This document shows, piece by piece, positions 33,338-45,692 of a stretch of 49,308 bases of DNA. Within the stretch, counting starts at the first letter, position 1; each line of letters starts with the position of its first letter. Origin of the DNA: Phycisphaerae bacterium (GTDB taxonomy: Bacteria > Planctomycetota > Phycisphaerae > UBA1845 > Fen-1342). The DNA is taken from NCBI GenBank assembly GCA_030612705.1, contig JAUWNI010000013.1, positions 1 to 49,308 on the forward strand, given 5' to 3'. Position numbers and translations under genes: made by a program. The notes under the pieces are model-generated. The model ran no database searches and was not told where the DNA came from. It saw only the letters and a program-made list of their open reading frames with translations.

Positions 33338-34463
33338 AACGCAGGGCCTCCGCCGGCGAGATGCGCGCCGCCCGCCAGGCCGGTAGCAGCGCCCCGAACA
33401 CACTGAGCACGATCGCAATCGCAAGTGCGAGCAGGAACGGACCGGTGTCGAAAACGGGTTCGAGGAACTGCTCGGCAACAGGCATCGACGCGGACAGCTT
33501 GGCCAGCCCGACTCCCGCCGGGCAACCGAGCAGGACGGCGATGAACCCGACGCCGGCGGCTTCCAGGATGATCATCGAGACGATCCGTCGGCGTGACCAG
33601 CCGACGGCGCGTAGGACGCCGATCTCACGCGTACGTTCGAGCACGGACATCCACATGGTGTTGGCGACGATGATGCTGCCGATCACGATCGCCATGAACG
33701 AAACGGCCCAGACCATGCCGTCGACGGCCACGAGTCCCTGATCAACCTTGTGGTACTCACTTGCCTCACCCACCGCGATGAGTTCCGGGTAACGCCGCTC
33801 GATCTCCTCGCCGACGGCGTCGGCATTTTTATCCGGGTCAACGTGCACTTGAAAAACCGTGACCGATCCCTCCTTGGCGGCCAGCCGTTGCAACCGCGGC
33901 AGGTTGATGACGATGGCGCCGTCGATGAACACGGATTCGCTCTGAAAGATTCCAACGATCCGATACGGCTCGTCGCGGATGTGCAGCGTGTTATCGACAT
34001 CTTTATCGAGCACGCGCTGAGCGACAGCCCCGAGCAGCACTTCGTCGTCCGAGGTTGGATATCGCCCGCGGATCAGGTTGTCGCCGCCGGAACCCATATC
34101 TTCGAGGCGCAGTCCGAGAATGAAGAAGAGCAGATGGTTTTCGACCGGCAAGGCGTGCCAGAGTGTCCCGACCGCGTTTTCGACTCCGGTAATTGCGGTG
34201 AGCTTGGCACGGGTTTCCTTTTCGTCGAGGGTGCTGAGGAAGTCGGCCGCGATGTCGGCCTGGAAGATGAGCAGTTCGGCATCGTTGATGTGGATGCTGG
34301 CGTCGACCGCGTCCCACAAGCCGCGGACGATCGTGGTAAAAGCCACGATCGCGACCACGCCGACGGCGACGCCGAGCGCCGTGAGCGAAGTGCGCATGGG
34401 TCGGCGATAGAGGTTGCGCGTAGTCATGCGCAGGAGCGTTAGCGACGAGCCACCGGAATCCAT
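33330..34463 (-). CDS. FtsX/MacB-type ABC permease
   Basis: A 377-residue permease with an N-terminal helix in the family pattern RNLYRRPMRTSLTALGVAVG, a large periplasmic domain (about 50-250) and three C-terminal helices starting VWAVSFMAIVIGSIIVANTM. The family segment ERTREIGVLRAVGWSRRRI follows, and the end ALLPAWRAARISPAEALRYE is typical of FtsX-domain transporters. It is translationally coupled to the ATPase gene. No membrane-fusion protein is adjacent. Confidence 0.9.
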   Translation of the reverse strand: MDSGGSSLTLLRMTTRNLYRRPMRTSLTALGVAVGVVAIVAFTTIVRGLWDAVDASIHINDAELLIFQADIAADFLSTLDEKETRAKLTAITGVENAVGTLWHALPVENHLLFFILGLRLEDMGSGGDNLIRGRYPTSDDEVLLGAVAQRVLDKDVDNTLHIRDEPYRIVGIFQSESVFIDGAIVINLPRLQRLAAKEGSVTVFQVHVDPDKNADAVGEEIERRYPELIAVGEASEYHKVDQGLVAVDGMVWAVSFMAIVIGSIIVANTMWMSVLERTREIGVLRAVGWSRRRIVSMIILEAAGVGFIAVLLGCPAGVGLAKLSASMPVAEQFLEPVFDTGPFLLALAIAIVLSVFGALLPAWRAARISPAEALRYE

Positions 34464-34527
34464 CGGCGTATCTTAACAAGTTGCGAGAAGATTCGCGTGA
34501 CAAGTACGAGACAGAAGCCCAGCGCGG

Positions 34528-34736
34528 CTAGTGCTCCGTCAGTGTTGCTTTGATGATTTCAACCTGACGAGCCGCGGACTTTAGTCCGCGCGGCGCCCCG
34601 GGGAGTAGCATTTACCCTTCCCGAAAGACCGGGCGGACTGAAGTCCGCGGCTCTTCGAGTATGGTTGCCTTCTTCGAGTATTATCACGGCCTCGAAAGAA
34701 ACACTACCCCTCAAATCAACCTGGACAAAGCACTAG
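34528..34736. mobile_element. MITE-like element, CTAG-bounded, 209 bp
   Basis: It has intact CTAG at both ends. Left CTAGTGCTCCGTCAG and the complement of the right end CTAGTGCTTTGTCCA form an imperfect inverted repeat. The interior holds a palindromic pair based on GCCGCGGACTTTAGTCCGCG and GCGGACTGAAGTCCGCGGC. It is the inverse-orientation copy of 2328-2537. The right CTAG contains the TAG stop of the Kazal-dockerin gene (on the minus strand). The gap 34464-34527 has no gene. Confidence 0.8.
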
Positions 34737-35656
34737 ATGCTCGTGCCGTAATTGGCCAGCAGCACAGCCAGGTCGGCCAGGTCGATGCAGCCGCTGTGGT
34801 CGAAGTCGGCCATCTCCCAGTAGTAGGGATCGCCGACGCAAGAGCCGTAAATGGCTAGCAGGTAGCCCAAATCGCTCAGGTCGACGTCGCCGTCGAGATC
34901 GAGGTCCCCTACCAGGCACTCGGCATCGTAGGCCAGGCTTACGCCCTCCGCCGCCGCCACACACGCGTTCGCATAGGTCTGACCATCGCAGCCGCAGACC
35001 GGATCCCAGGTCCACGGACAACTCTCGGGCAGCGGGAGGCAAACGCCGGTCTCGGCGGCACAGTCATGGAAGAAGCAGTATTCGTCATCGCCGCACTGCT
35101 CGTGTTCCCAGCACCACTCCGGCCAGTCGTACGGTCCGTGGAGCGGGCCGTAGCCGGTTCCGACGGCGGCATCCCAGTATTCCACGAAAACATAATACTC
35201 AGGCGGGGGGCCTTCGCGACGAGTGGTCAACACCCAGCCGACGTCCTCGGCCACCCAGGGGTGGTAAAACGCGAAAGTGAAGAACTCGACGGCGTAATCC
35301 GGGTCGTCGGTCCACCAGCGGACTCGGCCGGCGGTCAGGCTGTAGCAGGGACCCTCGGAATACTCGCCGTGGTAAGCGAAGAGTCCGCAGGAATGGCTCA
35401 TGCCGACGTCCTCGACCGCAAAGTTCCAGCCGGGCGGAGTGAGCACATTAAAGTAGTTGTCGGGATTCAGGTCGTTGGTGCCGACGGTGAACTCCATCAT
35501 CGGGTAGCTGGCGGAATCGACATAGTAGGCGTAATAGCCCGGCCCGTGATACTCACCCTGGCTGCATTCGCAGTAAATCAGCGGAGCGTCGGCCCAAACA
35601 GGCACACAAAAACAACCCAAAGCCGCCAATGCGACAAATAACGGAAAGCCCTTCAT
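34733..35656 (-). CDS. Secreted protein with Kazal-like and dockerin-like domains
   Basis: The start is the ATG of MKGFPLFVALAALG with AGGAAAGGGG upstream, giving 307 residues; a longer open frame continues upstream without support. Signal peptide 1-23. Residues 24-185 form an unassigned, aromatic-rich domain. A cysteine-rich stretch (CGDDEYCFFHDC) is followed by a Kazal-type inhibitor-like module at 213-247 (PVCGCDGQTYANAC). Residues 249-304 carry two dockerin-type calcium loops, DLDLDGDVDLSDL and DFDHSGCIDLADL, each with the LLAxYG ending. A role in binding or inhibiting extracellular proteases is possible but inferred from the Kazal module only. Confidence 0.87.
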   Translation of the reverse strand: MKGFPLFVALAALGCFCVPVWADAPLIYCECSQGEYHGPGYYAYYVDSASYPMMEFTVGTNDLNPDNYFNVLTPPGWNFAVEDVGMSHSCGLFAYHGEYSEGPCYSLTAGRVRWWTDDPDYAVEFFTFAFYHPWVAEDVGWVLTTRREGPPPEYYVFVEYWDAAVGTGYGPLHGPYDWPEWCWEHEQCGDDEYCFFHDCAAETGVCLPLPESCPWTWDPVCGCDGQTYANACVAAAEGVSLAYDAECLVGDLDLDGDVDLSDLGYLLAIYGSCVGDPYYWEMADFDHSGCIDLADLAVLLANYGTSI

Positions 35657-35880
35657 GATTTTCCCCTTTCCTGACATTTGCCCGTCGCGGCAAACCGAAA
35701 GCGGGGTTGACATGCAGCCCGGACCGGCTGGGCCTGGGCCGTGCGGACACACCCGCACCAACCTCCGGCGTGGCGGTCTGCCATCCTGGAACAAGCGATA
35801 TTATAACACCTACCCCCCACAGGCGAACAGAAAAATCGGTTTGCCCAGCGAGGACTCATTGCAGCCATTAGGGTGGTCGT

Positions 35881-35948
35881 GGGTCCGTGACATTTCCGGC
35901 GGGCTTCGGCGCGGCCCCTGTAGCGTCCGCCAAAACTGTCACGGACCC
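35881..35948. repeat. Short inverted-repeat element with perfect 12-bp ends
   Basis: GGGTCCGTGACA and TGTCACGGACCC bracket 68 bases. The inner part has CGGCGGGC and TGTAGCGTCCGCC, which links it to the TGTAGCGGCC family. A partial relative (CAGTTTTGGCGGACGCTACA) lies at 5408-5427. It lies upstream of efp in a 460-base gap with no other gene. Confidence 0.75.
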
Positions 35949-36116
35949 GGTGGACGTTGCCGCGCTCGGGGATCGGTCGCGGATATGCTGGGAAGTTGGT
36001 AATATAATGCATTCGGATGCGAAATCCGGTGAGAGAAGGGTTTGCGCGCTGCCGATGTGAGCCGGTGGGCCGCTCGAGCCGGCGTATGGCAAAAACTCGA
36101 AGAGGAGCAAACGAGG

Positions 36117-36680
36117 ATGATCAAGGCGAGTGAGATGCGGAAAGGAAAACTGATTTCGTTCGAGGGCGAACTATACACGGTACACGAATCCCGCCACGTC
36201 GCCAAGGGTAACAAGGGCAGCTACATGCAGACCAAGCTCCGCGGCGTCAAGACCGGGACGATGATCGACATGCGCTTCAACGTCAACGACCGTATCGAGA
36301 CGCCCTTCCTCGACACCAGGCCCTATGAATACCTCTATCGAGATGGGAATAACTTCGTGCTGATGGACCAGGAGACGTACGACCAGATTCACGTATCCGA
36401 GGACGCGATGGGCGATGCACACCTGTACCTCAAGGGAAACGAAACCGTGATATGCTCGTCGGTGGAGGGTGAGATCGTCACCACCGAACTGCCAACCGTG
36501 GTCGAGTTGAAGGTCGCCGACACGACGCCGGTGGTGAAGGGCGCGACGGCAACGAACCAAAATAAGGACGCGACGCTGGAAACCGGTCTGCGGGTCAAGG
36601 TGCCGCCGTTTATCGACAACGGCGAGTTGCTCCGGATCGACACGCGGACCGGTGAATACATAGAGCGGGCCAAGGGCTGA
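36117..36680 (+). CDS. efp: Translation elongation factor P
   Basis: EF-P relieves ribosome stalling at proline runs. The start is the ATG of MIKASEMRKG, preceded by AGAGGAG; this gives 187 residues, the usual length. KOW-like domain I, then two OB domains with TTELPTVVELKVADT and the C-terminal signature LETGLRVKVPPFIDNGELLRIDTRTGEY. In most bacteria the loop that is modified reads PGKG or PGRG; here the loop is AKGNKGSYMQ with Lys33 at the tip and no proline. Which modification, if any, is made cannot be told. Confidence 0.95.
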   Translation: MIKASEMRKGKLISFEGELYTVHESRHVAKGNKGSYMQTKLRGVKTGTMIDMRFNVNDRIETPFLDTRPYEYLYRDGNNFVLMDQETYDQIHVSEDAMGDAHLYLKGNETVICSSVEGEIVTTELPTVVELKVADTTPVVKGATATNQNKDATLETGLRVKVPPFIDNGELLRIDTRTGEYIERAKG

Positions 36681-36702
36681 ATGACTGTGTGCGATCCCGC
36701 AG

Positions 36703-36756
36703 CAGAGCCAGGCCGTCCCCGGCCCGGAAGTCCGGCGTGGGGATACGCCGGCGCTG
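36703..36756. repeat. CAGAGCC palindromic repeat between efp and secA
   Basis: Third copy of the unit also found at 14855-14908 and 19047-19102. It has an inner palindrome GGCCGTCCCCGGCC and the arm CCGGCGTGGGGATACGCCGG. It lies in the 183-base gap before secA. Confidence 0.7.
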
Positions 36757-36863
36757 CTTGCTTGAGCGTTGCGTCTCCCACGACCACGCGCCCTCATTCG
36801 GCCCGCCAAACGAGCCCGCGGACAACACGATAAGAAGTCCGGCAAGACGGAGAACCAGCGGCA

Positions 36864-40829
<3,966 letters not shown>

Positions 40830-40863
40830 TCCCCGAAGCAGCCTTCACCACTGACGTTCGTCG

Positions 40864-41010
40864 CTACCAGCCCGTGGCGTAGAAGCCTCCAGTAAGGCCG
40901 AACGGGTTGTAGCAAGCATCGCCACAGCAACAACTATAAGCGCCGAGCAGTTTCGCCAGGTCCGACAGGTCAACGATCCCATCGCCGTTCAGATCCGGCG
41001 AGGCTTGTGC
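40864..41010 (-). pseudogene. Orphan dockerin-like gene end
   Basis: On the minus strand the frame reads DLNGDGIVDLSDLAKLLGAY, then CCCGDACYNPFG, and ends at a TAG, exactly as the last part of a dockerin-bearing gene would. Upstream it is open for only a few codons before an in-frame TGA at 41011-41013, and there is no start or signal peptide. It is a truncated remnant, not a free-standing gene. Confidence 0.6.
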
Positions 41011-41154
41011 TCAAAACAGCACGCCCTGCAAGATCGCACAAGATGGTGGTCGAATGTGTGATTTCACATCATAATTGAAGAGGAGGAGCTCCAGTCCGCA
41101 AGGCGCCCAGGAATCGACCGGGGCGTCAGGTTGGCCACCCAAGGAGTACTTGCG

Positions 41155-41808
41155 ATGAGATTGGCTGCCGCGATGTCCGCGCTGCTGTTGTTCACTATGG
41201 CGCCGCGCGCGCTCGGGGATGGTTTACAGACGTTTGAGCTAGTCGCCGTGGACAGCAGTGCCGTCTTGCCTGGGGAGGATACGCTGGTTCCCGACTTCAA
41301 CGACGGCTCTTACTTCACGTTCGACCTGATGGTGACCACCGTCAACGCCGACTTCCATTTGGCTGGGGTCGACGCGACGTTGACCGGCCCGGCCGAGTTC
41401 TTCCAGCATCCCGCAGGCGGCCTAGTTCCACCGGCCCCCAACCTCGTCGAGCAGTACCCGGCGGTGGAGTTCGACGTTTTCTTCGATGCCGGGCCGGGGA
41501 GCGACCCCTGGGTTCTTCTGGACGATCTCGTCCAAGAGGCGCAGTTTATCCACGCAACCTGGTTCGACACCGAGGTAGACCTGCCGAACGACACTTATCG
41601 GATTGCGCGCTTCAGCTTCCATTTTCTCGATGTGGGGAGCGCAACGCTGTCTGTGGAGGGACGCTCACACGACCCCGCAGGGTCGGGAGGAGCCTGGTTT
41701 CCAATCGGTCCACTCGAGGTGTCCGTCTACTACCCGGAACCGAGCAGCCTCGCCCTGCTGGCCCTGGCCGGTCTGCTGGGGCAGAGACGAGGCGCCCGGC
41801 GTCTATAA
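41155..41808 (+). CDS. PEP-CTERM exported protein, unknown
   Basis: The start is the ATG of MRLAAAMSALLLF with AAGGAG nine bases upstream, giving 217 residues. Signal peptide 1-21. The mature region is beta-rich, with no family that I recognise. Its end YPEPSSLALLALAGLLG followed by QRRGARR is a PEP-CTERM sorting signal read by an exosortase. The general plan (dated beta-sandwich, then YPEPSS) resembles cohesin-like PEP-CTERM proteins, but I see no firm match. It is convergent with the FG-GAP gene and not part of the paralog array further on. Confidence 0.8.
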   Translation: MRLAAAMSALLLFTMAPRALGDGLQTFELVAVDSSAVLPGEDTLVPDFNDGSYFTFDLMVTTVNADFHLAGVDATLTGPAEFFQHPAGGLVPPAPNLVEQYPAVEFDVFFDAGPGSDPWVLLDDLVQEAQFIHATWFDTEVDLPNDTYRIARFSFHFLDVGSATLSVEGRSHDPAGSGGAWFPIGPLEVSVYYPEPSSLALLALAGLLGQRRGARRL

Positions 41809-41906
41809 GTTCTCTCCAAGGAGGGGGTGCTCACGAGAAATCAATCAGCTGATTGGTCCGCACGGGGGATCCTACGACTCCCCCCCCCGCAATTGTGAGA
41901 AGTCCA

Positions 41907-43556
41907 TCAAGGAGCCGGCGGCGGGGGCGCGGAACTCGCGCGGCAATCGCAGCCGTAATCTCCAAGGATGATGGTAAGGTCCAAGAAATTCACTTGGCCG
42001 TCCTTGTTCAGGTCGGCGTCGGGATTGAACGGCAATGGGCTGTTGTGTCCCATCTCGCCGAGTAAGGCGGCGAGATCGATGGAGTTGGTGCGCCCGTCCC
42101 GCGTTACGTCGCCGAGGCAACTGTTCTGCCAAAACGCGGCGCGGAGCTTATCGCAAGAACCCTCGGCGGGCGCGGGGCCGAAGGCGGCGACAATCTCCGG
42201 CAACGTGTTGCCGCAAAGGTCGGCCAGGGCGAGATTTCGCGGCCGCAGGATTTCAGTATAGGGCAGGTCCTGAAAGCCGAAGGTATCGATCGGGTTGGGC
42301 TCGACGTGGGTCCATTGCAGGCCTTGCGCGCTGCCCAGAGTGATCTCGACTTGTTTCATTCCTGCCAGGTCGCCGAGTTTCTGGCGGGTAACGAGGTCGA
42401 TGTACCCATCGCCGTCGACATCGGCCGCCGCCGCCGTCATGCCGCGGTTGGTAGCATATCCGGCGTAGCCGATCTCCTCGGCCGCGAGATAGAAAGTCAT
42501 CGGTTCGTCACACCGGTTGGCCCAGTACTCGATACGAGTTCCGTCAAGGTCGGTGAGCACGACGCCGGGCGGGCACGTCGGATCGGGTTGAACGGCGACG
42601 ACATCGGAGCACAGGAAGCGGGGATACTCCAGATGCACGGCGAATTGTCTCGTGTCCATGTTCAGGTCGTACCAGAACACCAGGACCGGGTCGTTCTCAT
42701 TAGGTGGGTTGACCGAGCCGCTGAAGCAGAGATCGGGTCGCCCGTCCAAGTCGAAGTCGGCAATCGCGAGGCCGCGTGTCCACTGAACAGCCACGTCTCC
42801 GATGCCTTCCCATTTGATCCAGTGCATGTCGGCAATCGAGTCGTCGGTTCTCCAGAAATGGATTATGAAACCCTGGATGTACTGGATTGGGTCGGCGATG
42901 TAGACCAGCTCATCCCGGCCGTCACCGTCAAAATCGGCGGCGAGTGCTTCCGGCGGGGTCTGGAAGTTACCGGTGGTGTTGAAGCCGAACGGGAACTTCA
43001 GATATTGCTCGAACGTCCCGTCTCCCAGGTTTTCGAGGAACCACAGCTCGTCGCCGAAGAAGGGCGTCACCGCGAGGTCGGGGTCGCCGTCGCCGTCGAA
43101 ATCTCCGAGTCCGATGTCGGCGGGACCGTTTCGGAAGACGGAGAGAGCTTCGAAAATGTAATTGGGAATATAGAGGTCGTAATCGGCGGCGTGGATAAAA
43201 GAGCCGAGACCGGTGCCGAAGTACACGGATAAGTAGCGTGAATTGTTCTCCATGTTTTCGAAGTCGGTGGCATACCAGGCGATGGCAATGTCGTTTCGCC
43301 CGTCGGCGTTAAAGTCGGCCACCTCGAGGTCGGTAATATCGGCGGCGTCGATCTCCTCGCCGAGCGTCGCGACGTCGAGCGTCCACGGCTCGGAGAGAAA
43401 GAAAGTAGGCGGATCGATAGGGTCGCCGCCACCGCACGTACGATCTATGGGCGACGAACCAATGGCAATGAAGTCGTCGGCCAAGACCTCTGGCATTGCG
43501 CCCAACACGAAGGTCAGTAACAGACAATAAAATGTTTTGAAATAGTTGCGCTTCAT
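41907..43556 (-). CDS. Secreted FG-GAP/VCBS beta-propeller protein with dockerin-like end
   Basis: A 549-residue exported protein. Signal peptide 1-26. Repeats of the FG-GAP/VCBS type run from about 75 to 470: VADFNADGRNDIAIAWY, GDFDGDGDPDLAVTPF, AADFDGDGRDELVYI, IADFDLDGRPDLCFSG, DVDGDGYIDLVT. Each includes a calcium-binding DxDxDG loop, as in integrin-like propellers. Residues about 483-540 hold the dockerin-like pair DVTRDGRTNSIDLAALLGEM and DLNKDGQVNFLDLTIILGDYG. The Shine-Dalgarno is weak. The protein presumably sits outside the cell; the ligand is unknown. Confidence 0.9.
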   Translation of the reverse strand: MKRNYFKTFYCLLLTFVLGAMPEVLADDFIAIGSSPIDRTCGGGDPIDPPTFFLSEPWTLDVATLGEEIDAADITDLEVADFNADGRNDIAIAWYATDFENMENNSRYLSVYFGTGLGSFIHAADYDLYIPNYIFEALSVFRNGPADIGLGDFDGDGDPDLAVTPFFGDELWFLENLGDGTFEQYLKFPFGFNTTGNFQTPPEALAADFDGDGRDELVYIADPIQYIQGFIIHFWRTDDSIADMHWIKWEGIGDVAVQWTRGLAIADFDLDGRPDLCFSGSVNPPNENDPVLVFWYDLNMDTRQFAVHLEYPRFLCSDVVAVQPDPTCPPGVVLTDLDGTRIEYWANRCDEPMTFYLAAEEIGYAGYATNRGMTAAAADVDGDGYIDLVTRQKLGDLAGMKQVEITLGSAQGLQWTHVEPNPIDTFGFQDLPYTEILRPRNLALADLCGNTLPEIVAAFGPAPAEGSCDKLRAAFWQNSCLGDVTRDGRTNSIDLAALLGEMGHNSPLPFNPDADLNKDGQVNFLDLTIILGDYGCDCRASSAPPPPAP

Positions 43557-43830
43557 GGAACTCGCCCGCCTGGTTTAATTCGTCACTCCCAGTAACATCC
43601 TCCGTCCGGGAGTGAGCTTCACGAAAGTGGGTGGCGTCTGAATGCCATTCCGATCGTGTTCGCCGCCGGCGGACACACGCGGAGGAATCCGGCCCAAACC
43701 CAGTCCAGGCTAGATTCCTCGGCGCTGCGCTTCTCGGAATGACAACGTACCCACGCTAATGACGCTTACCCTTCATCCGGGACAACCACTCGCCGTGCAA
43801 GTTGAGGCACGGCCTCGTTTCCAGAGCCCG

Positions 43831-44763
43831 CTACCAACAGACTACTCCGTACACGGCGAGCAACGCCGACAGATCGGCCATGTCGATACAACCGTTCTGA
43901 GCCAGATCGACGGCAGGGTTGTAGCCGGGGTCGCCCTCACAGGTACCGTAGGCCGCGAGGAGTTCGCCAAGGTCGGCGGTATCGATAACGCCGTCGTCGT
44001 TAACGTCGCCGAAGCAGGGTTCCGGCTCGGGCAGACCTGTTGTCGTTGTGGCAAAGGCGAGCTCGGTCGGCGTTACGGTAAAGGCAAGCTCGGCACTCAT
44101 ATCATCGATGCTTTCGCCGATCATTCTGAAACCGACCAAGGGGTCGGATTGTGAGGCGGTTGCCGTGCCGCCGTTGTCGACATAAATCGAGCCTACCAAA
44201 TGCGTGAACCGCGTTCCGTCGGCGAGGTAGCCATTGTAGTAAGAGCGATAAACGCCGCTGCCCAGGGGGCCCAAGCCGACGAGATAGGCCCCATCGCCCA
44301 AGCCGTCCGTGAGGGTCACGCTCGCCGTGGCCCGGCCCCGGGCGAAACCGGCGGGGATGGTTTCAGCAAAAGAGACCAGCGGGGAGCCGACGACGAACGT
44401 AGTATCGCTTTCGCCTGAGATAATCCCGATGTTCAGTTCGATTTCGCAGAGTTGCGTCGCGCGTACAAAAACAGTTGCGTCGAGCAAGCTAGCGACCCAT
44501 TGCTCGGTCTCGTCATCATAGAGCTCGAGAGACTCCGGGAGACTCCAGTAGTATGTCTGCTCGTTAGGATCCCACTCGCCAGCAGCGAACGCGGCCGAAT
44601 AGAAGCCGGTGCCGCTATCATTGGTCGCCTGGATGGTAAAAACGGTCTCGGAGAGATCGGCATGAGCTAATGGCGCGACGATTGCTGGTGTGGTGAGCGC
44701 AAATCCAAAGGCAATTGAGACGAAGCTGCGTGCCATACCTCCCCCACCGCAGATATTCTCCAC
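43831..44763 (-). CDS. Exported paralog-array protein with dockerin-like end
   Basis: I place the start at GTG 44763 because AGGAGGAGGG stands 5-9 bases before it; an ATG nine codons later is possible but its SD is too close. About 310 residues. Signal peptide ends near APLAHA. The domain up to residue 245 is the same one as in the next three genes: TVFTIQATNDSGTGFYSAAF, YYWSLPESLEL, SGESDTTFVV, YRSYYNGYLADGTRFTHLVG and IDDMSAELAFTVT. In place of the PEP-CTERM tail it has PEPEPCFGDVNDDGVIDTADLGELL and a second loop NGCIDMADLSALLAVYG, a dockerin-like pair. Gap 43557-43830 has a long-looped hairpin (CACTCCC/GGGAGTG) and no gene. Confidence 0.83.
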   Translation of the reverse strand: MENICGGGGMARSFVSIAFGFALTTPAIVAPLAHADLSETVFTIQATNDSGTGFYSAAFAAGEWDPNEQTYYWSLPESLELYDDETEQWVASLLDATVFVRATQLCEIELNIGIISGESDTTFVVGSPLVSFAETIPAGFARGRATASVTLTDGLGDGAYLVGLGPLGSGVYRSYYNGYLADGTRFTHLVGSIYVDNGGTATASQSDPLVGFRMIGESIDDMSAELAFTVTPTELAFATTTTGLPEPEPCFGDVNDDGVIDTADLGELLAAYGTCEGDPGYNPAVDLAQNGCIDMADLSALLAVYGVVCW

Positions 44764-44822
44764 GGCATCCCTCCTCCTGTTCCGTCCGTCCGTGTACTCG
44801 TTCTTTCCCAGAAGGGAAGGCG

Positions 44823-45617
44823 TTATGCGCGCCGGCGACGCCATCCCACCAACACTCCCCCGAGCGTAAGCAGCACCAGTCCGGTCGGCTCCGGCACCAG
44901 GATATAGGTAGTGTTCGTTTCAGCGCTGTCGTAATCAGTCAGGATAAAGTCCGCGTGAATGTACATGTCGTCGACGTCGGCATTGATCGGTGCGTAGCCG
45001 GAGCCCGGATAGCTTTGCGAACCGTTGGCCATTCCGCCGCCGGAACTCCCAACCACCGCGAGCAAGTGGCTGAACAACGGGGCAGGCACGGAATCGAGGT
45101 TGTAATACGACTGAAAGGCACCGAAGCCCTCGAGGCCAGGCTCATAGAGCCACATCCCATCATCGGCACCGCTGTCGTAGACCGTGCAACCGGCTAAAAA
45201 GTAACCGGCCGCGAGATCAGCGGGAATCGTGTTGAAATCAACGGCGGCGGAGTCGATCAGGAAACCGGTGTCGCTGGTGCCCGAAACGACGCCGAAGCTC
45301 ATCTGGATTTGCGGCGTCGGGAGCATCTCGACCGTGATACTGGCGCTTTCCAACGTGGCTACATATGTTTCTTCGTCGAGCAGATCAATCGATGAAGGCA
45401 GCGACCACGTGAATGTTTGGGTATCGGGATTCCAGGTCCCTTCGTTGAAGTCGGCAAAGTAGGTTGCGGTTCCGCTGTCGTTGGTGGCCTGGATGGAGAA
45501 AACCGTATCAGAGATGCCCGCGTTTGCGAAGGGTCCCCCCACTACTATCACAAACAGCGCCAGCGTGGTTCCTCCTAACCACATCCGGCGCAACGTTCGC
45601 GCCTTCCTATCTGCCAT
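44823..45617 (-). CDS. PEP-CTERM exported paralog-array protein
   Basis: 264 residues; GAGGAG precedes the ATG at a 9-10 base spacing. Signal peptide about 1-33. The domain is closest by eye to the neighbour at 43831-44763: DTVFSIQATNDSGTATYFADF, FTWSLPSSIDLLDEETY and SGTSDTGFLID line up. Near the end DVDDMYIHADFILTDYDSAET corresponds to the motif before the sorting signal, VPEPTGLVLLTLGGVLVGW followed by RRRRA. Unknown function; presumably exported and processed by an exosortase not in this window. Confidence 0.88.
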   Translation of the reverse strand: MADRKARTLRRMWLGGTTLALFVIVVGGPFANAGISDTVFSIQATNDSGTATYFADFNEGTWNPDTQTFTWSLPSSIDLLDEETYVATLESASITVEMLPTPQIQMSFGVVSGTSDTGFLIDSAAVDFNTIPADLAAGYFLAGCTVYDSGADDGMWLYEPGLEGFGAFQSYYNLDSVPAPLFSHLLAVVGSSGGGMANGSQSYPGSGYAPINADVDDMYIHADFILTDYDSAETNTTYILVPEPTGLVLLTLGGVLVGWRRRRA

Positions 45618-45692
45618 CTCCCCAAACTCCTCTCATCAAGGTGGCCTGCCTTGCGTGCTCTTTGCAAGCCGATTTTACATGATCGTGTTTGA

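Noticed and set aside
32621..34463. Antibiotic (macrolide) export operon
   Set aside because: The ATPase and permease fit MacB but also many LolCDE and FtsEX-like systems; no MacA-type fusion protein or outer-membrane channel is adjacent.
42306..43232. Open frame of 308 codons antisense to the FG-GAP gene
   Set aside because: It mirrors Asp/Gly-rich propeller repeats, which yield Val/Gly/Arg-rich frames on the other strand; no start signal.
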